DNA from: Athripsodes cinereus
Taxonomy: Eukaryota > Arthropoda > Insecta > Trichoptera > Leptoceridae
DNA length: 64,000 nt
NCBI GenBank assembly: GCA_947579605.1
Contig: OX388313.1
Span: 31,375,214 to 31,439,213 of the forward strand
Direction: 5' to 3'
Positions 1-11,050 of the stretch are shown in pieces; the first letter of the stretch is position 1; the number at the start of each line of letters is the position of its first letter. A program made the translations under genes and the position numbers. The notes beneath the pieces are model-generated. The model ran no database searches and was not told the DNA's origin. It saw only the letters and a program-made list of their open reading frames with translations.

Positions 1-119
1 ACTGTTAATAAATAAATAAAACAGTTAGACATGTTGAACTGTAATCTTTATGATACAAAAGACATAATAATCTATGTTGGGTCATGTTTTTTTGAGAATT
101 TCAAATGGTAGTTACTAAA

Positions 120-365
120 AAGAGCCTTGTTTTTTCATCTATCATGTCTAACTGAAGACGGTAGATGGACTCCCAGAATCCTCAAACGGCGACAATGGAG
201 TAGCAAAAGAAGCATCGGCAGACCACAAAAGAGATGGACTGACGACATTACTCCAATCGCGGGAAGAAAATGGATACAGAGGGCACAGGACCGCGACGTT
301 TGGAAGTGTTTGGAAGAGGCCTATATCCAGCAGTGGAGAGATGGCTGACTAGTAAAGTAAAGTAA
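120..365 (+). pseudogene. Non-LTR retrotransposon (RTE-like) ORF, C-terminal fragment
   Basis: The open frame at 127-348 encodes a tail with RSIGRPQKRWTDDI followed by QRAQDRDVWKCLEEAYIQQW. This is the typical extreme C-terminus of insect RTE-like endonuclease/reverse transcriptases. It ends at TGA (346-348) and is followed by a short AGTAA-type microsatellite tail (349-365), as expected at the 3' end of such an element. No catalytic part is present, so it is a 5'-truncated dead copy. The methionine at 127 is not a real start, because homology begins about 12 residues downstream. Confidence 0.75.
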
Positions 366-1320
366 ACCATGTCTCACTGACATCCTAACCAACGGCTTGA
401 AATACTTTATTTTACAGTACATCTTTTACCATTAGTGTTTATAATAGTTGTAACAATAAAAAAATGTTAAGCTACTGCCCTTCTCTCTAGAGATAATTGG
501 GTACGTTAATGTATTTATATTGGGTTATAGATGAATAAAATAATTATGTCACCGTTCTAGCAGTTAGTTCATTTTCCTATCTAATGTTTTTAGGGAAAAA
601 TTCTGGACCATAAATGTAGTTGAATTCATCAACATGAAATGGTTAGACTTTATATAAGCACATTTTATTGAATACGTATAGATATGAATAAATGAAAAGT
701 TAATAGGTGCGCATTATAATATGTACATATACTTACTACATATCATTTAGACATTACAAGGTATGTTTTTTTATACTAATCTATACTTGATCATATGGTA
801 GGTAGTTAAAACATTATTACTAAGTTCCATACAAGTTCATTTCCTTTGTAATATCCGTTTCAGCACAACTGTACGTACATATGTAGATTAACCACAGGTA
901 TAGTACATATTATATTACAGGTATAGAGCTATGTATTGTATATACTACATGTGTATTTGGAGGTAACATAATAACTATACATATAACTTGATGTTAATTT
1001 CGTTAAACATGTGTTTTTATACTCGATCGCTCCATACATTTTTATCACAGTAAAAATATACAACCTTTGACATATAACAAATACCTTACATATAATAATT
1101 TCATATTTGTACCTAAATATCTCGTATATTTTTGGAAAGTTTTCTTCCGGGCTGGGTGAGCGTGGTCTCCAGGGCAAATTATGTCCCGACGTTCCACTCA
1201 AAACTGTGGCGGGCATCTTCAGGGGTAGCCTAAGATCATACATTTATACCCTTAAAAAGTAAATAACTTTTATATCCTTTTATAGTACTTTATAAACTTG
1301 CGTCAAATTGATATATATGT
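366..1320. other. AT-rich sequence, nothing recognised
   Basis: No gene, tRNA or known repeat recognised. A GC-richer patch at about 1140-1235 stands out from the AT-rich surroundings. It could be a piece of an unidentified repeat, but I could not assign it. Confidence 0.5.
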
Positions 1321-1745
1321 AGTTAGAAACCTCGATTGGAGAACCATGTCCACACAATGCAATATTGTGTAGAATCTAATCGGAAGAAGTGAGAAAGGTG
1401 TCCCAACGCTTACGAATTGGCTCTAGGCTGGCTCAAGGGATCACTTTCGGTGTCCATGGACAACTTTCACCAATTCCACCATTCTCACTGTCACGATGTA
1501 AGGTCCACCAATCGAGAGACGCCTTATGCAAACCTTAGAAGCAACCATCTTTTTGGGATCTCGTTTTTCAGATCTCAAATGGATCGCGATCTCCCATCTA
1601 AATGGCGCCGGAACAATTAAGTTCAATACTTTATCGGCTGCTAGTTCGACCAGTCAGCAACAAATGTTTAGAATAGTTACTAATTTTTTTTATTGTTTGG
1701 ATTGGTTTTGTCATCTGCACCCAAATCCGGTTAAACAATAAAAAA
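1321..1745. repeat. Interspersed repeat family A, copy 1
   Basis: It begins with CTCGATTGGAGAACC, which matches the terminal inverted repeat of the small MITE at 19445-19600. It also shares internal blocks with 19470-19650 (a lysine-poor stretch around GGCTGGCTCAAG and the end block CACCCAAATCCGGTTAAAC) and with 23330-23560. Its far inverted repeat is not visible. The open frames here are short and shared between strands, so I regard them as chance. Confidence 0.5.
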
Positions 1746-2389
1746 AATAGTAAGTATTCTAAACATTTGATATATAGTTTATCATTATCAACAGAGTTGA
1801 GTAAAAAATTAATTCAAAATAAATACATACAACAAACGGGTAATGACATGTTAAAAAAAGGGGTAAGAAAATACGGACTAATGACAGCAGGAGGAGTTAA
1901 GACAATAGAGGATGAATAATGGGATTGTTGAAGGAGATGGAGAAGGTATTTATAAAGCCACTGCACCGCATCTGGGGTCGACCTATGGATGTCCATCCAG
2001 CCTCCCTCGTGCTTTCTTCCTGGACACACCTCCACCTGATTGTAAAACATATATTTAATATGGGAATATAAAATATATTAACAAATCTTTTAATATTTAT
2101 ATTCAAAAGCAGGTTGATCATAAAATGTAAAACATAGCTAAAAGTTGTTAAACATGATAATGTCTCCAACCCTAACCTCCAAATGTATGTAGATAAGAGA
2201 TGCGACGAATATTAGGCAACTATGTACTCGGTATTCTGTCTATTCTGAAACATTTTTACTATGAGGCCGAATACGGAATATTTATTTATTATTAGGTTTT
2301 ACCGAATAGTTTAAATGTAAAACCGGAAGGAATTAATAGCTTGTAGATTGTTGCTATTTTATTGTCAGCTGCAAATGCATAATTATTTT

Positions 2390-2497
2390 TTTTTTTTTTT
2401 TTACTACATTTTTTACAAGAGGGATAACACAACACAACACGTATAGACAATTCACACAGACCGAGCTAGTCCCAAACTAAGATATGAATCTTGTATT
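2390..2497 (-). mobile_element. Poly(A)-tailed retroposon (SINE-like) nested in the hAT MITE
   Basis: It starts with a run of T (a poly-A tail on the minus strand). It is absent from the sister MITE at 62753-63235 and is bordered by ATTATTT on both sides, a likely target duplication. The block reading CATAGACAATTCACACAGA recurs, nearly identical, at 30795-30835, showing a dispersed family. I see no clear tRNA-like promoter boxes. Confidence 0.5.
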
Positions 2498-2559
2498 ATT
2501 TATCCTCAAATATCTAATTAATTTATTTAACTTGACATGGAGTGAAACAACATACTATT

Positions 2560-3137
2560 ATTATTATCTCATATCTCATTTATTAAACAAAACAATATTT
2601 GATTCTACATTTTGAACACAATATAAGATTAACAATAAAATTTAAAAATAACATTAAATAACAAAAACCATAAAATATTAAAATAAATTTATGTATATTC
2701 AAAATGTAGAACCCCAACATTATTCGAGTTGATTCTTCCATGATGTTCTATGAAATAGTACAATCATGGGAGATCACTTACAGAGCTACAGGGACAAAAA
2801 CCTTCTTACTATCCTGGTGGACGATAGAAGTACGGCCTTCTGCATGCTGTATTTGAGCCTGTCATCTACTCCCAGTTTTCTGAGATTGTTTGACAGACTC
2901 TTAGGTATTAAACCATTCACAGACAACACTATAGGCACGATGATTGTGGTAGGTGTTCTCCACATATCTTTGATTTCATGAGCAAGATCAAGATATTTTA
3001 TTATCTTATCTTGCTCAGCTTTATTTAAATTTTCATCGTGCGGTATAGTGATGTCTATGATGTACGTTTTACGGCATCTGCGATCAACCAACACAATATC
3101 TGGTCGATTAGCTATAATAGTTCGATCAGTTTGAATT
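2560..3137 (-). pseudogene. Non-LTR retrotransposon 3' fragment nested in the hAT MITE
   Basis: On the minus strand, from about 3133 down to 2786, an open frame reads through TDRTIIANRPDIVLVDRR, then IVPIVLSVNGLIPKSL, and ends in QKAVLLSSTRIVRRFLSL. Proteins with this layout (RPDIV..VD, I.VP.V.S..G..P, ..QKA..L...IVRKFL) are the C-terminal tails of reverse-transcriptase polyproteins of non-LTR elements. The frame ends at 2786 and is followed by an AT-rich 3' UTR to about 2560. The segment is missing from the sister MITE copy, so it is a later, 5'-truncated insertion. The N-terminal RT domain is absent. Confidence 0.65.
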
Positions 3138-3468
3138 ATTATTGTTATTATTAATATTGGAACACAGAAATTCGAAAAAATATACCGCGCTGCAAGTCTA
3201 GCACAGTTGCGATAGGGTTTTGTTTTGCAGTTTTGTTGTTTTGTAATTTTGTTTTTATTACGGCAAAATCACTCAGTGGGTGAAATGCCTAAATAATAAT
3301 AAAAAAAATATGTCTATGATGTACCTACACGAAGATGCGCGGTCGGGAGTACCGCACGCTCTCACCAATGTTTTGCCTAATATTCGGTTATTCGTCACGT
3401 CATGATGTTGCATAATAAATATTCGGTATTCGGTCAAATATACTATTCGTTGCATCTCTAATGTAGAT

Positions 3469-3945
3469 ACATACAACATTCAAACAAATTACATATTTCC
3501 GTTTATTAAATATAACACACACCTATTAACGTACCTAATATATGTACAGTAAGGACACGCACATTACACATCGCACATAATAATATAACGCGTTATTCAT
3601 GTATTGTATTGTGTTTTATTTTGTTTATTTTTAGTTACCGTTTTGTTTTGTATTGTTATTGTATGTCAGATGTGGCTTTGTTATATTATTTATCCAAATT
3701 ACCTGAATGTTTTCATTATGGTATGAACCTGAACAATTTCTGAAAACAAAGCAGCATTCTCGTTTTATTTTGTAATAATTGACATTTATTTACATACCAT
3801 CAATATTTATTTTCAACTCATGTCGGATTATAAATTTAGATATCTTTCCAGTATTGTATCAATTACACAGCAAGGGGAAATGTGTTAAAAATATTAGCCA
3901 TTATGTAAATTGTGACTAATACCACATGTACTCCGGTTGATACTT
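3469..3945. other. AT-rich sequence, nothing recognised
   Basis: No coding potential or known repeat seen between the hAT MITE and the retroelement tail at about 3950. Confidence 0.5.
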
Positions 3946-3947
3946 TA

Positions 3948-4085
3948 TTTTATTTATTTATTTATTCTTTTTGCACATCATCATTATATAACAGTGTTAA
4001 CAAAACATTACAAAATTTAAAGAAACTAGGACGATATGCAGTGGCGAGATTATCACTATATAATATTAATTCTTCCATGTAACTA
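3948..4085 (-). repeat. Retroelement tail family T1
   Basis: On the minus strand it reads ...GATAATCTCGCCACTGCATATCGTCC..., then GTTAACACTGTTATATAATG, then ATGATGTGCAAAAAG, ending in (AATA)n. The same block occurs at 8425-8480, 31090-31230, 47945-48075 and 53140-53280. The constant 3' end with a tetranucleotide tail indicates a retrotransposed family (a non-LTR 3' UTR or a SINE). Confidence 0.65.
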
Positions 4086-4129
4086 CGACACAGATAGGTA
4101 AATCTATAAAAAAAAGTTCTTTTACTTCT

Positions 4130-4255
4130 TCAACATTGACACAATTCTCATACACTCACGTTGGTTTCTCTAACCTAACACACGTCCAATCTTCAGAATT
4201 TATCCGGCGTGATCAAACCACGTGGCTCTCGATGAAATTGTTCTATCTTCCAACT
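4130..4255 (-). pseudogene. Degraded RTE-like RT C-terminal remnant
   Basis: A diverged copy of the family seen better at 7172-7385, 18300-18520 and 54140-54390. The minus strand carries a decayed version of the tail containing GRPRTTWLDHV and KNRRACM-like motifs. It has stops and no open frame. Confidence 0.45.
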
Positions 4256-4680
4256 GAATCCCAATTATTAACTTATGTATCTAAGCATTAAGAATGCTGT
4301 GGTAAGTGCTTGTTTCTAGTTTATGCTCTCAAGAGGGGAGAGGAAAGGAAAATAAGGATGAAAATTAATTTATACTTAGAAATATTTTTATTATGTCCTC
4401 TTTATATACCAGCTATTGATATCAGCTACATACCTATCTATTTCTTTAATAAACTTTTACAAGTCTCTTCCTAACAAGAAAACTTAACTTCAGAAACTTT
4501 GTCGTCTGAAACTAAAGAGTGACGTAATGATATACGTACAGGGTGATTACAAAGGCTTGAAAAGTTGAATAGAGATTTTTTTGTAAGCATAGCTAATTAA
4601 AAAATATTCCAACAAAACTTTTTTATAGTACCTAGGTACTTCATTATGAAATTAAAGAAAGCTTAAATTAAATTACGTTA

Positions 4681-4717
4681 AGATTCTTTACCGGGTGGAG
4701 CACCCGGTAAAGAATCT
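4681..4717. repeat. Perfect 17-bp hairpin
   Basis: AGATTCTTTACCGGGTG (4681-4697) is followed by the loop GAG and its exact reverse complement (4701-4717). The stem is more GC-rich than its surroundings. It could be the fused ends of a foldback or MITE remnant. No coding or termination role can be inferred. Confidence 0.8.
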
Positions 4718-5435
4718 GTATCTCAATCTTTTCCGTTAGTTTTCCATTATAAGTGAATTAAATAAGCTCAAATGAAAATGTACACGTACATTGAAACTGC
4801 TCTTTTTACTACAGAGCTTTTCGACCTCTAGTGTATACATCTGGTATACCTACCATCACTCCATCTTCCTACAATACTATCACGGCATATTTCCACTTTG
4901 TGGAGTCGGTTTGGTTGTTGGAGTGTTTGAGTGGTGCGGGGTATGATAGAGTGGAAGTATTTATTTATTAGTGGTTCATGATATTGTAGAAATTAGGGTA
5001 GTAGAGTGATATGAGGGTGTGAAGATCCCTGGTAGGGATGGCAAGTATGAAAGATTGTAAAGAATTTATAGATTTTCTCCAGATCAGAAGGTTAGAAAGT
5101 GACTTACCAAATGTATGTAATGAAACTCGCGATTATTACTAAAGATGATTTATTATTAAAAACAGTTTTACAATTACGAATTATGTTACACTAGATTTTA
5201 TAGAGATAATGTAAACGTATGTGTGGTCAGCCAGGCAAAGAGAATTAGAATGATCTTGGATTGTGATAATTCTTATCACAATCAAATAAGTGACGTCATC
5301 CCAGCTGACCACAACACTCTTTAGTGTTGCCTGTTCACTACAATATGTATTATATTTTTTCATAGTTTTTTGTTAAATGTATATGCTTTCGCCTTGTGGT
5401 ATATTTTACATCTTAAATTTGTATTATTATTGATT
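4718..5435. other. AT-rich sequence, nothing recognised
   Basis: No gene or assigned repeat. Possible decayed repeats only. Confidence 0.45.
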
Positions 5436-5532
5436 GTTCTTTTTAGAGATTTTTGATAAGTAGTTCTTTTTAGTGATTATTGATAGTTCTTTTTAGAGAT
5501 TATTGATACTTAGTTCTTTTTAGAGATTGTCT
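5436..5532. repeat. Short tandem repeat, about 30-bp unit
   Basis: Three to four imperfect copies of a unit containing TTCTTTTTAGAGATTATTGATA. Too short and AT-rich for any functional claim. Confidence 0.65.
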
Positions 5533-6762
5533 AATTGTATTTGTTTTATTTTGTACGTTTTTTGCGGCCACAACACAGCCATGAGGCCAGTGTGGCTAAT
5601 CTATAAATAGTGTTTTTATGTATACTCGTGTAAATAAAAAAAAAATGTACTTGTGAAAATATGTTTAATAAATAAATAAATAAAAGTATGTACCCACGAA
5701 TTGGGAAACCAGCGGACTAACTGCATATAATAAACATGCAAAAATAACCATCTTCGTGCTGATAAAGTTAAGACATTCAGTATGGGTGGCATGCTTCATA
5801 GCTAAATTGTAGACGTTGATTATATTATTCGTGAATTTTTATGAGGACTTGACTTTTTAAGACACTCAAAAAATAACTTATTTTTAAAGAATTAATTATG
5901 CTTTAATATTAATATAAATATTTACGGTTAACCATAACGTACATTCTGGAATTGTGAATGCATTTGTATGAATGGGTTGTACTTAATGTGTGAGATTTTC
6001 TATGTTTATTTTGTATGTATATTATTGCTGAAGTGTACACTGTTTGGATGTAAGACTGTTGGAATGTTATTATAGCTTATACATATCTGTATTTTATTTT
6101 TCTTTCATCTGTTGTGTACCATATTGAACTTAATAAAAGAACAAACAGTTGCGAGACAAGTATTTTTTTTTTCTTTTGTATGACTTTTTGGAATTGCTAT
6201 TGGCTTCGACAAACATCTACGGACAAAGCAATACTATAGTGAAGTGTTAAGACTCAGAAAAAGCGAAATGCTATTATTTTTTGTTTTCTTAATTTGTTAA
6301 ATCGTTTAAATTAAGGGATAGGGAAGGATATAAACAAAAACCTTGGAGATCATTCCATTTTCCACAAATGGGAAAGCCGGTGGGTTGTCTACTTGTAATA
6401 AAGTAAATTATTGAAAAACATCTGATTCATCCCATACTTGATTGTAAGAAAGTAAATACTTCATGATTCTCATTCACAATGTTTAATGGCTGTAGATAAA
6501 AGTATCTTCTCTCTTACTCCGAGACGTCGGGCGTCCCGGTGTCTCTCAGCTGATATCGCCGTCGCCGCCGCCGGCCAGTTAAACTTTCTTCAATTTATTA
6601 AGTATTCCTAACTAAGTATTATTTACCAATGTTTTATCAGAAACTTTCACATGGAGTCAGAAGAGTGAGAGTGCGCTGCTTGTCACATAAATTTATATTA
6701 TTATTTGAAGCAATTATACCTTTACTTTAGATACAAATCATATTAATTATGGGATTTTATTC
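5533..6762. other. AT-rich sequence with possible retroelement tail
   Basis: A block at about 5560-5690 ends in (AATA)n after GGCCACAACACAGCCATG and looks like another retroelement 3' tail. A short GC-rich stretch (about 6520-6580, CGTCGCCGCCGCC core) is conspicuous but has no open frame or recognised function. The rest shows nothing recognisable. Confidence 0.4.
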
Positions 6763-6817
6763 AGATAGTATGAACGTATCATCTAATCGTCGATTAGATG
6801 ATACGTTCATACTATCT
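6763..6817. repeat. Perfect 55-nt palindrome (27-bp stem, 1-nt centre)
   Basis: The 27 bases at 6763-6789 (starting AGATAGTATGAACG) are the exact reverse complement of 6791-6817, with a single T at 6790. A perfect stem this long is unlikely by chance. It may be a newly formed foldback or a template-switch product. Perfect pairing with a 1-nt loop is not typical of an animal pre-miRNA. Confidence 0.9.
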
Positions 6818-6897
6818 TTATTTTGGATTATTTTTATGTAGATATGTAGTATTTCACCCGGAGACTAAGAATCCGGTAAAATTTTGTGTATTAACTA

Positions 6898-7156
6898 TCG
6901 TCGTTGCATATTCAAAAAGGGACATGTGAATTCATAAATGTTTTGACATTTCCAAAATAAACTGCTCATAATGACATCATAACCATTTTATAAAGTGATT
7001 CTTAGTATCAAATATTAAAATTCAATACTTAAAGAATAATATCACATGCCAATAAAAAATCCAAACTACAATTTTAATGCCTTAATGAACAGTTTTAAAA
7101 GAGTATGTCCAAATAAAAATGTGCGCACATGTCTTTTTTTGAATATGCAACAACGC
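6898..7156. mobile_element. Small MITE with TA target duplication
   Basis: The inverted ends begin TCGTCGTTGCATATTC and GCGTTGTTGCATATTC, continue through AAAAA and GACATGTG, and are flanked on both sides by TA (6896-6897 and 7157-7158). Size is 259 bp with no ORF. TIR plus TA duplication suggests a Tc1/mariner-mobilised MITE, but a TA match alone is weak evidence for the superfamily. Confidence 0.65.
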
Positions 7157-7171
7157 TATAAGTACTATACC

Positions 7172-7385
7172 GTCAAGCTGTGTCCTAGGTGAGAACGGAA
7201 CGCCATATAGATCTATCCTTATATACTCATTTCGCTTCCTCTACCTACATTCATCCAGTTTCTCATACATGCACGTCGATTTCTCTTACTCATTACGCGG
7301 CCGTCGTTAAGAATTTGATCAACGTGATCTAGCCACGTGGTTCTTGGACGTCTGCGATTCTTCACACCCCCTCTTCAAAATTAAT
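7172..7385 (-). pseudogene. Degraded RTE-like RT C-terminal remnant
   Basis: The reverse strand shows a decayed version of the conserved tail RGRPRTTWLDHV...LSKRNRRACM, seen cleanly at 54140-54390, and ends near TTCTCACCTAGG, corresponding to the PxLG-type end. Frameshifted, non-functional 5'-truncated retrotransposon. Confidence 0.55.
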
Positions 7386-7389
7386 TATT

Positions 7390-8105
7390 TTCATCTTTTA
7401 CATCTTGGAAAATAAGCCAGTCCTACATGTATGTAGTATGTTGCAGTCATCTAGTCTAGCGACTACAAAATCTGGTAAATGTGCCTATAGTGGGTATATA
7501 TAACTGTGGTACATATATGTGGATGACAGCTGAGTATGAACGACTTAATTTTATTTTTGTAAACTATATTATGTCTGTTTTGTACTTTTTATCAATAAAT
7601 ACAATAAAAAATAAATATACCTATGTGTAAATAGAATAGTTTATTGTATTCTGTATATATTTAAAAAGCTATTTATAAGGTTTTGTACTAATAATATTTG
7701 CTTTTGACATTTCGTTACACATCTAATTGAATCGGTTGGTTCATATTGAGGAGAGCTGTGCAGATGGGAAGTCTACCTCGGTGTGTTGTATTTATTATTA
7801 TTAAGCGTAAAGGAAATTTAATTACTAACCAGCTTCTATATTAATTTGTACAGAGAACAGCTACATAATATCGGCTCCGAACGAGGATTTAATTTTAGCT
7901 TAAATTAATAATAAAATCTGAAATCACAAAATAAATGTTTGCGAAACAAAACTTAATATTTAATAACTCATCACTAAACTTATATCAATTTTGTACTTAG
8001 TATTTTTATATTCTATAGTTTTTATTCTAACAAGATGGTATTTTGAGGATAATCAATAAAAGCCTGCCAAAATAAAGCTATTTTTTTTACGTTCTAAGGG
8101 TTTTC
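7390..8105. other. AT-rich sequence, nothing recognised
   Basis: No gene, RNA or repeat with internal copies noticed. Confidence 0.45.
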
Positions 8106-8109
8106 AACG

Positions 8110-8280
8110 TTTTTTTTGTATTAGGTACTTGTTTTTTTTTAGCTTGTATTTTTGGGTTTGTTGGAAGACATCACGTCTCTTCGGTAAACTCGCTCTCTGT
8201 TTATTGATTGTATTTCTCTAAAAACTTGTTTGTATTGTGGTCAATCTACAGTTAAAAATGAATAAATGAATATATGACAT
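8110..8280 (+). repeat. Retroelement tail family T2
   Basis: Shares TTGTATTTTTGGGTTWGTTGG followed by a GTAAACTCGC-like block and an A-rich tail with 16165-16245 and 32910-33060, where it ends in (TTA)n. Probably the 3' UTR of a non-LTR retrotransposon. No coding part remains. Confidence 0.5.
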
Positions 8281-8424
8281 GTAAACTTTCAGCTCAGTGA
8301 ATAATTAACTATCCCTAAATGGGCGCATATTCTTATTTTTTTAAGACAAGGCGCCTTGCATCGAGTAAATTATGAAATATGACACATCAGTGTTTCTAGT
8401 TTTGCTCTTTTTGTTTTATTTATT

Positions 8425-8480
8425 TTATTTTTTTATTTATTTATTCTTTTTGCACATCATCATTACATAACAGTGTTAAC
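8425..8480 (-). repeat. T1 retroelement tail, short copy
   Basis: Carries the (TTTA)n start and the block TTTTTGCACATCATCATTAC then AACAGTGTTAACAA shared with the T1 copies. Truncated after about 55 bp. Confidence 0.6.
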
Positions 8481-9079
8481 AATATGTTTTCAATATGTAT
8501 TTGATGTACCTCTTGACGTATGTCTGTTCTCAAAAAAATAATTAATGTTTTACATACAGTTGAACCTAAAAGCTGTAGTTACAGTTAACACAAATAGGTA
8601 TTGCAGAGGGTTTGTTCGCTTTAGCTGTTCAATTTAAGTAATATTTTTTTGCTTGATTTATTGTCATACAACTCATTATATTTGTGTTGCTTTGCTTTCC
8701 ACCGCAATATTAATTTTCTTCAAAGTTACAATCGCAACAACAAGAGTCTCAACGCGAACAAGAAACACCGTGTTCTGTATACAGTACGTGAATAGTAATG
8801 TAAGTAATTTAATAATCAGCTCACACACAGATGTCTCTGGTATCACGGCTGTGCTGAGTGCCATAATAAACTTCGCTAAATTATTAAGGTCACATATGGA
8901 ATAATATAGTTATTAGTAGCTTTAAGCCTTACTTATTTGAGAGAATAAAGGAATATTTAGACGGCAAGGCATCCTCTTCGAAGGAAAAATCAAAGAAGAA
9001 TGATTCTCTATCTGTTGCTTGCTTGTTAAAAGCAGATTTAAATTATTTTAAATCAAACTTCAAATATTATAACTTATTT

Positions 9080-9183
9080 TTTTACCGGCAAACTCCCCTT
9101 TCACGACACAAGCTTTTAGCTTAGTGTGAAAGGTGTATAAGGTTGTATTTGGGTTTATAACAAAACCCAGATATATCTTAAAA
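9080..9183 (+). mobile_element. SINE-1, 5'-truncated copy
   Basis: Matches the 3' half of the full SINE-1 copies at 34635-34815 and 15405-15580: CGGCAAACTCCCCTTTCACG, then the GCTTTTAGCTTAGTGTGAAAGG block, then GTATTTGGGTTTATAACAAA. The tRNA-like head is missing. Confidence 0.7.
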
Positions 9184-9645
9184 ATAATAGTATAGGTACA
9201 CATACAATGACACATATTTCTTTCCTGCCGAGATCACCTTGGTCAAAATCTGTTATGGTCTCAGTGCAGGGTAACATTTTTAAGATAATCATAATATTAT
9301 TAACGAAGGGAGTTGGAAAATATTTATCAGATTATCATTTAAAAAAATCTTTCATATTATATAGTCTTGTGTATACTGTGGACAACATAATATTGCCTGA
9401 ATATTATATTTAATATTTATCTTCAATTCTTATAAATTTGAATAGGTATAAGTAGGTAGTATTTATTTAATTAAGTGGTTTAAAATGTGCAAGTGGTTAT
9501 GGTTTATTTCTCTCTATCTATACCACCACGGCATCTCTCACAAGTGGGGTAACCGGTAAACTAACTGTATGTAACTGTAATAAACATGCAAGTTCTCCTC
9601 TCCAATGAATGTTTAATAATGGTGTTTTGTATCTCATTGTTACAG

Positions 9646-9742
9646 ATGGAGTCGCTGGTACGGGAGATGCAGGACCCAGAGACGGGCGTGCCAGTGGGCA
9701 GCCAGAAAATATTCCTCACGCATGTTCCATCCGCCTTCATGG
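9646..9742 (+). CDS. RGS7: RGS7-like regulator of G-protein signalling, DEP exon 1
   Basis: R7-family RGS proteins are GTPase-activating proteins for Gi/o alpha subunits in neurons. They pair with Gbeta5 through a GGL domain and are anchored through an N-terminal DEP/DHEX module. This 97-nt exon encodes MESLVREMQDPETGVPVGSQ and then KIFLTHVPSAFM, which aligns with the beginning of the DEP domain of R7 proteins. The acceptor is a pyrimidine-rich tract ending TTACAG (9641-9645 is TACAG). The donor is GTAAGT at 9743. It ends in phase 1 with a G that completes glycine in the next exon. The first ATG coincides with the exon start, but family alignment suggests it is internal, so upstream coding exons are probably missing from view. 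Orthology to RGS7 rather than another R7 member is inferred from the DEP sequence only. Confidence 0.88.
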
Positions 9743-9829
9743 GTAAGTTACTTTATCTTCTTATGTCTTACCATTATCAACAACATCTGATCAATGTTTG
9801 AATTATTTATACCAATTAATTACAAAATT

Positions 9830-9895
9830 AATTTTCGATGGAGTGATTGCCAACGTTGGGGGGACCTGACATGGCACAGGAAGAAGAATTATAAA
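9830..9895 (+). pseudogene. RTE-like 3' terminus, very short copy
   Basis: The block GTGATTGCCAACGTTGGGGG, then GACCTGACATGGCACAGGAAG, then AAGAA matches the last codons (EVIANVGGTRQGT) and (AAG)n tail of the complete element at 39808-43127. A 5'-truncated insertion of about 60 bp in the plus orientation, 90 bp after an RGS7 exon. Confidence 0.7.
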
Positions 9896-10904
9896 ATAAA
9901 AATAATGTTTTACTAGTTACTTTACTTCCCGATTTCCACATGCGATGTCGTTTTCAAACTAAACCTTTTTTATGTTAAGCTTGAGGTTTTGTTCGAAAAC
10001 GTCAGCGCATGTTAATACCTTGGTTAGTGTAATAAACCAACTAGTAAAACTAATAAAATAATTTGTGATGTATTAAAAAAATATTAGAATAGCCCATCAA
10101 GAAAATGACTACGTAAGTATAGGAATATTTAATAATACCTACAATGGAAATCACACATCATTCTATAACATTTTAATTAATTTGTGACAATTGCAACTGC
10201 ACTCGAAAGTTTATAATAGTTATGATAAAATACCTATATAAATATTGAATTGAAATCAATTTATAATCTTCATAAAAGATGGGTCATAAAAAAAATAAAA
10301 AAAAACTCTAAATGTGCTCTTCCGATTGTTCGAATCATAAAACAGTGCTAAATAAATTGTGTAGTTTATTATTATTATTATAATATTTGAGATTATTTCT
10401 ACGTTTTGTTTCGCTAAAACTAAATACAATTTCATAATTTAATTGTGTTAACATGAAGAGGTGTCTTTCAGCGTGGAGTACCTACTCCTGGCAGTAATAA
10501 GTAACGGAGTAACATTATTATGTATTTAATTAATTCATGAAACCGTGGAGCATTTATCATCCTTACCACATTCATTCGTAATATAATAATCATAATATCA
10601 TAACATAAGAGAAAAAGTCGACGAAAGATAATGTTAATACGACAAAAGGGTTACCTTTTTTGTTTATATACTCATATGTAGGAATCACCTTTTTATATCA
10701 TCACAATGCAAGTAGGCAAGTGTGACATGGAAAAATGTTGAACCTACAATAATTACAGATACTGAGGTTCGTCCTGCAGGAAACCCCTTCGCATCCTGTT
10801 CTCTTAGTTGTTTATGTTTCCACATTTGAGGCATAAATTTTAAACCTTTTTGATTCTTCTAGGCAGTTTCAGGTCACATGCATAATGAGGGGTTTTTCTA
10901 TAGT

Positions 10905-11050
10905 TTCTTAATAATAATAAACACTTTATTGTCAAAAATAATTTTTACAAAAGGCGTACATATTGCCTTGAAGCAATGTCTTCCAGTAAACCTACTACAA
11001 TGTTTGATAAGTATGTTTGTATAAAGTGAGTTTAGATCAATGGGGAACAT
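10905..11050. repeat. Interspersed family T3, copy 1
   Basis: (TAA)n, then AAACACTTTATTGTC, then AAAAGGCGTACATATTGCCTTG and a GTATGTTTGTATAAAGTGAG block. The same order recurs at 16783-16900 and 29235-29460. Probably a retroelement 3' end on the minus strand. Confidence 0.6.

Larger units (their letters stand above)
2195..3460. mobile_element. hAT-like MITE (family TAGAGATGCAACGAAT), copy A with nested insertions
   Basis: The left end reads AAGAGATGCGACGAAT and the right end, reverse-complemented, reads TAGAGATGCAACGAAT. It is flanked by a perfect 8-bp duplication ATGTAGAT (2187-2194 and 3461-3468), the hallmark TSD length of hAT elements. Comparison with the uninterrupted 483-bp copy at 62753-63235, in the opposite orientation, shows that two segments were inserted here (about 2390-2495 and 2560-3135). 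There is no transposase, so it is non-autonomous. Confidence 0.82.

Noticed and set aside
6763..6817. microRNA precursor
   Set aside because: Perfect pairing and a 1-nt loop are unlike animal pre-miRNAs, and nothing in the sequence supports processing.
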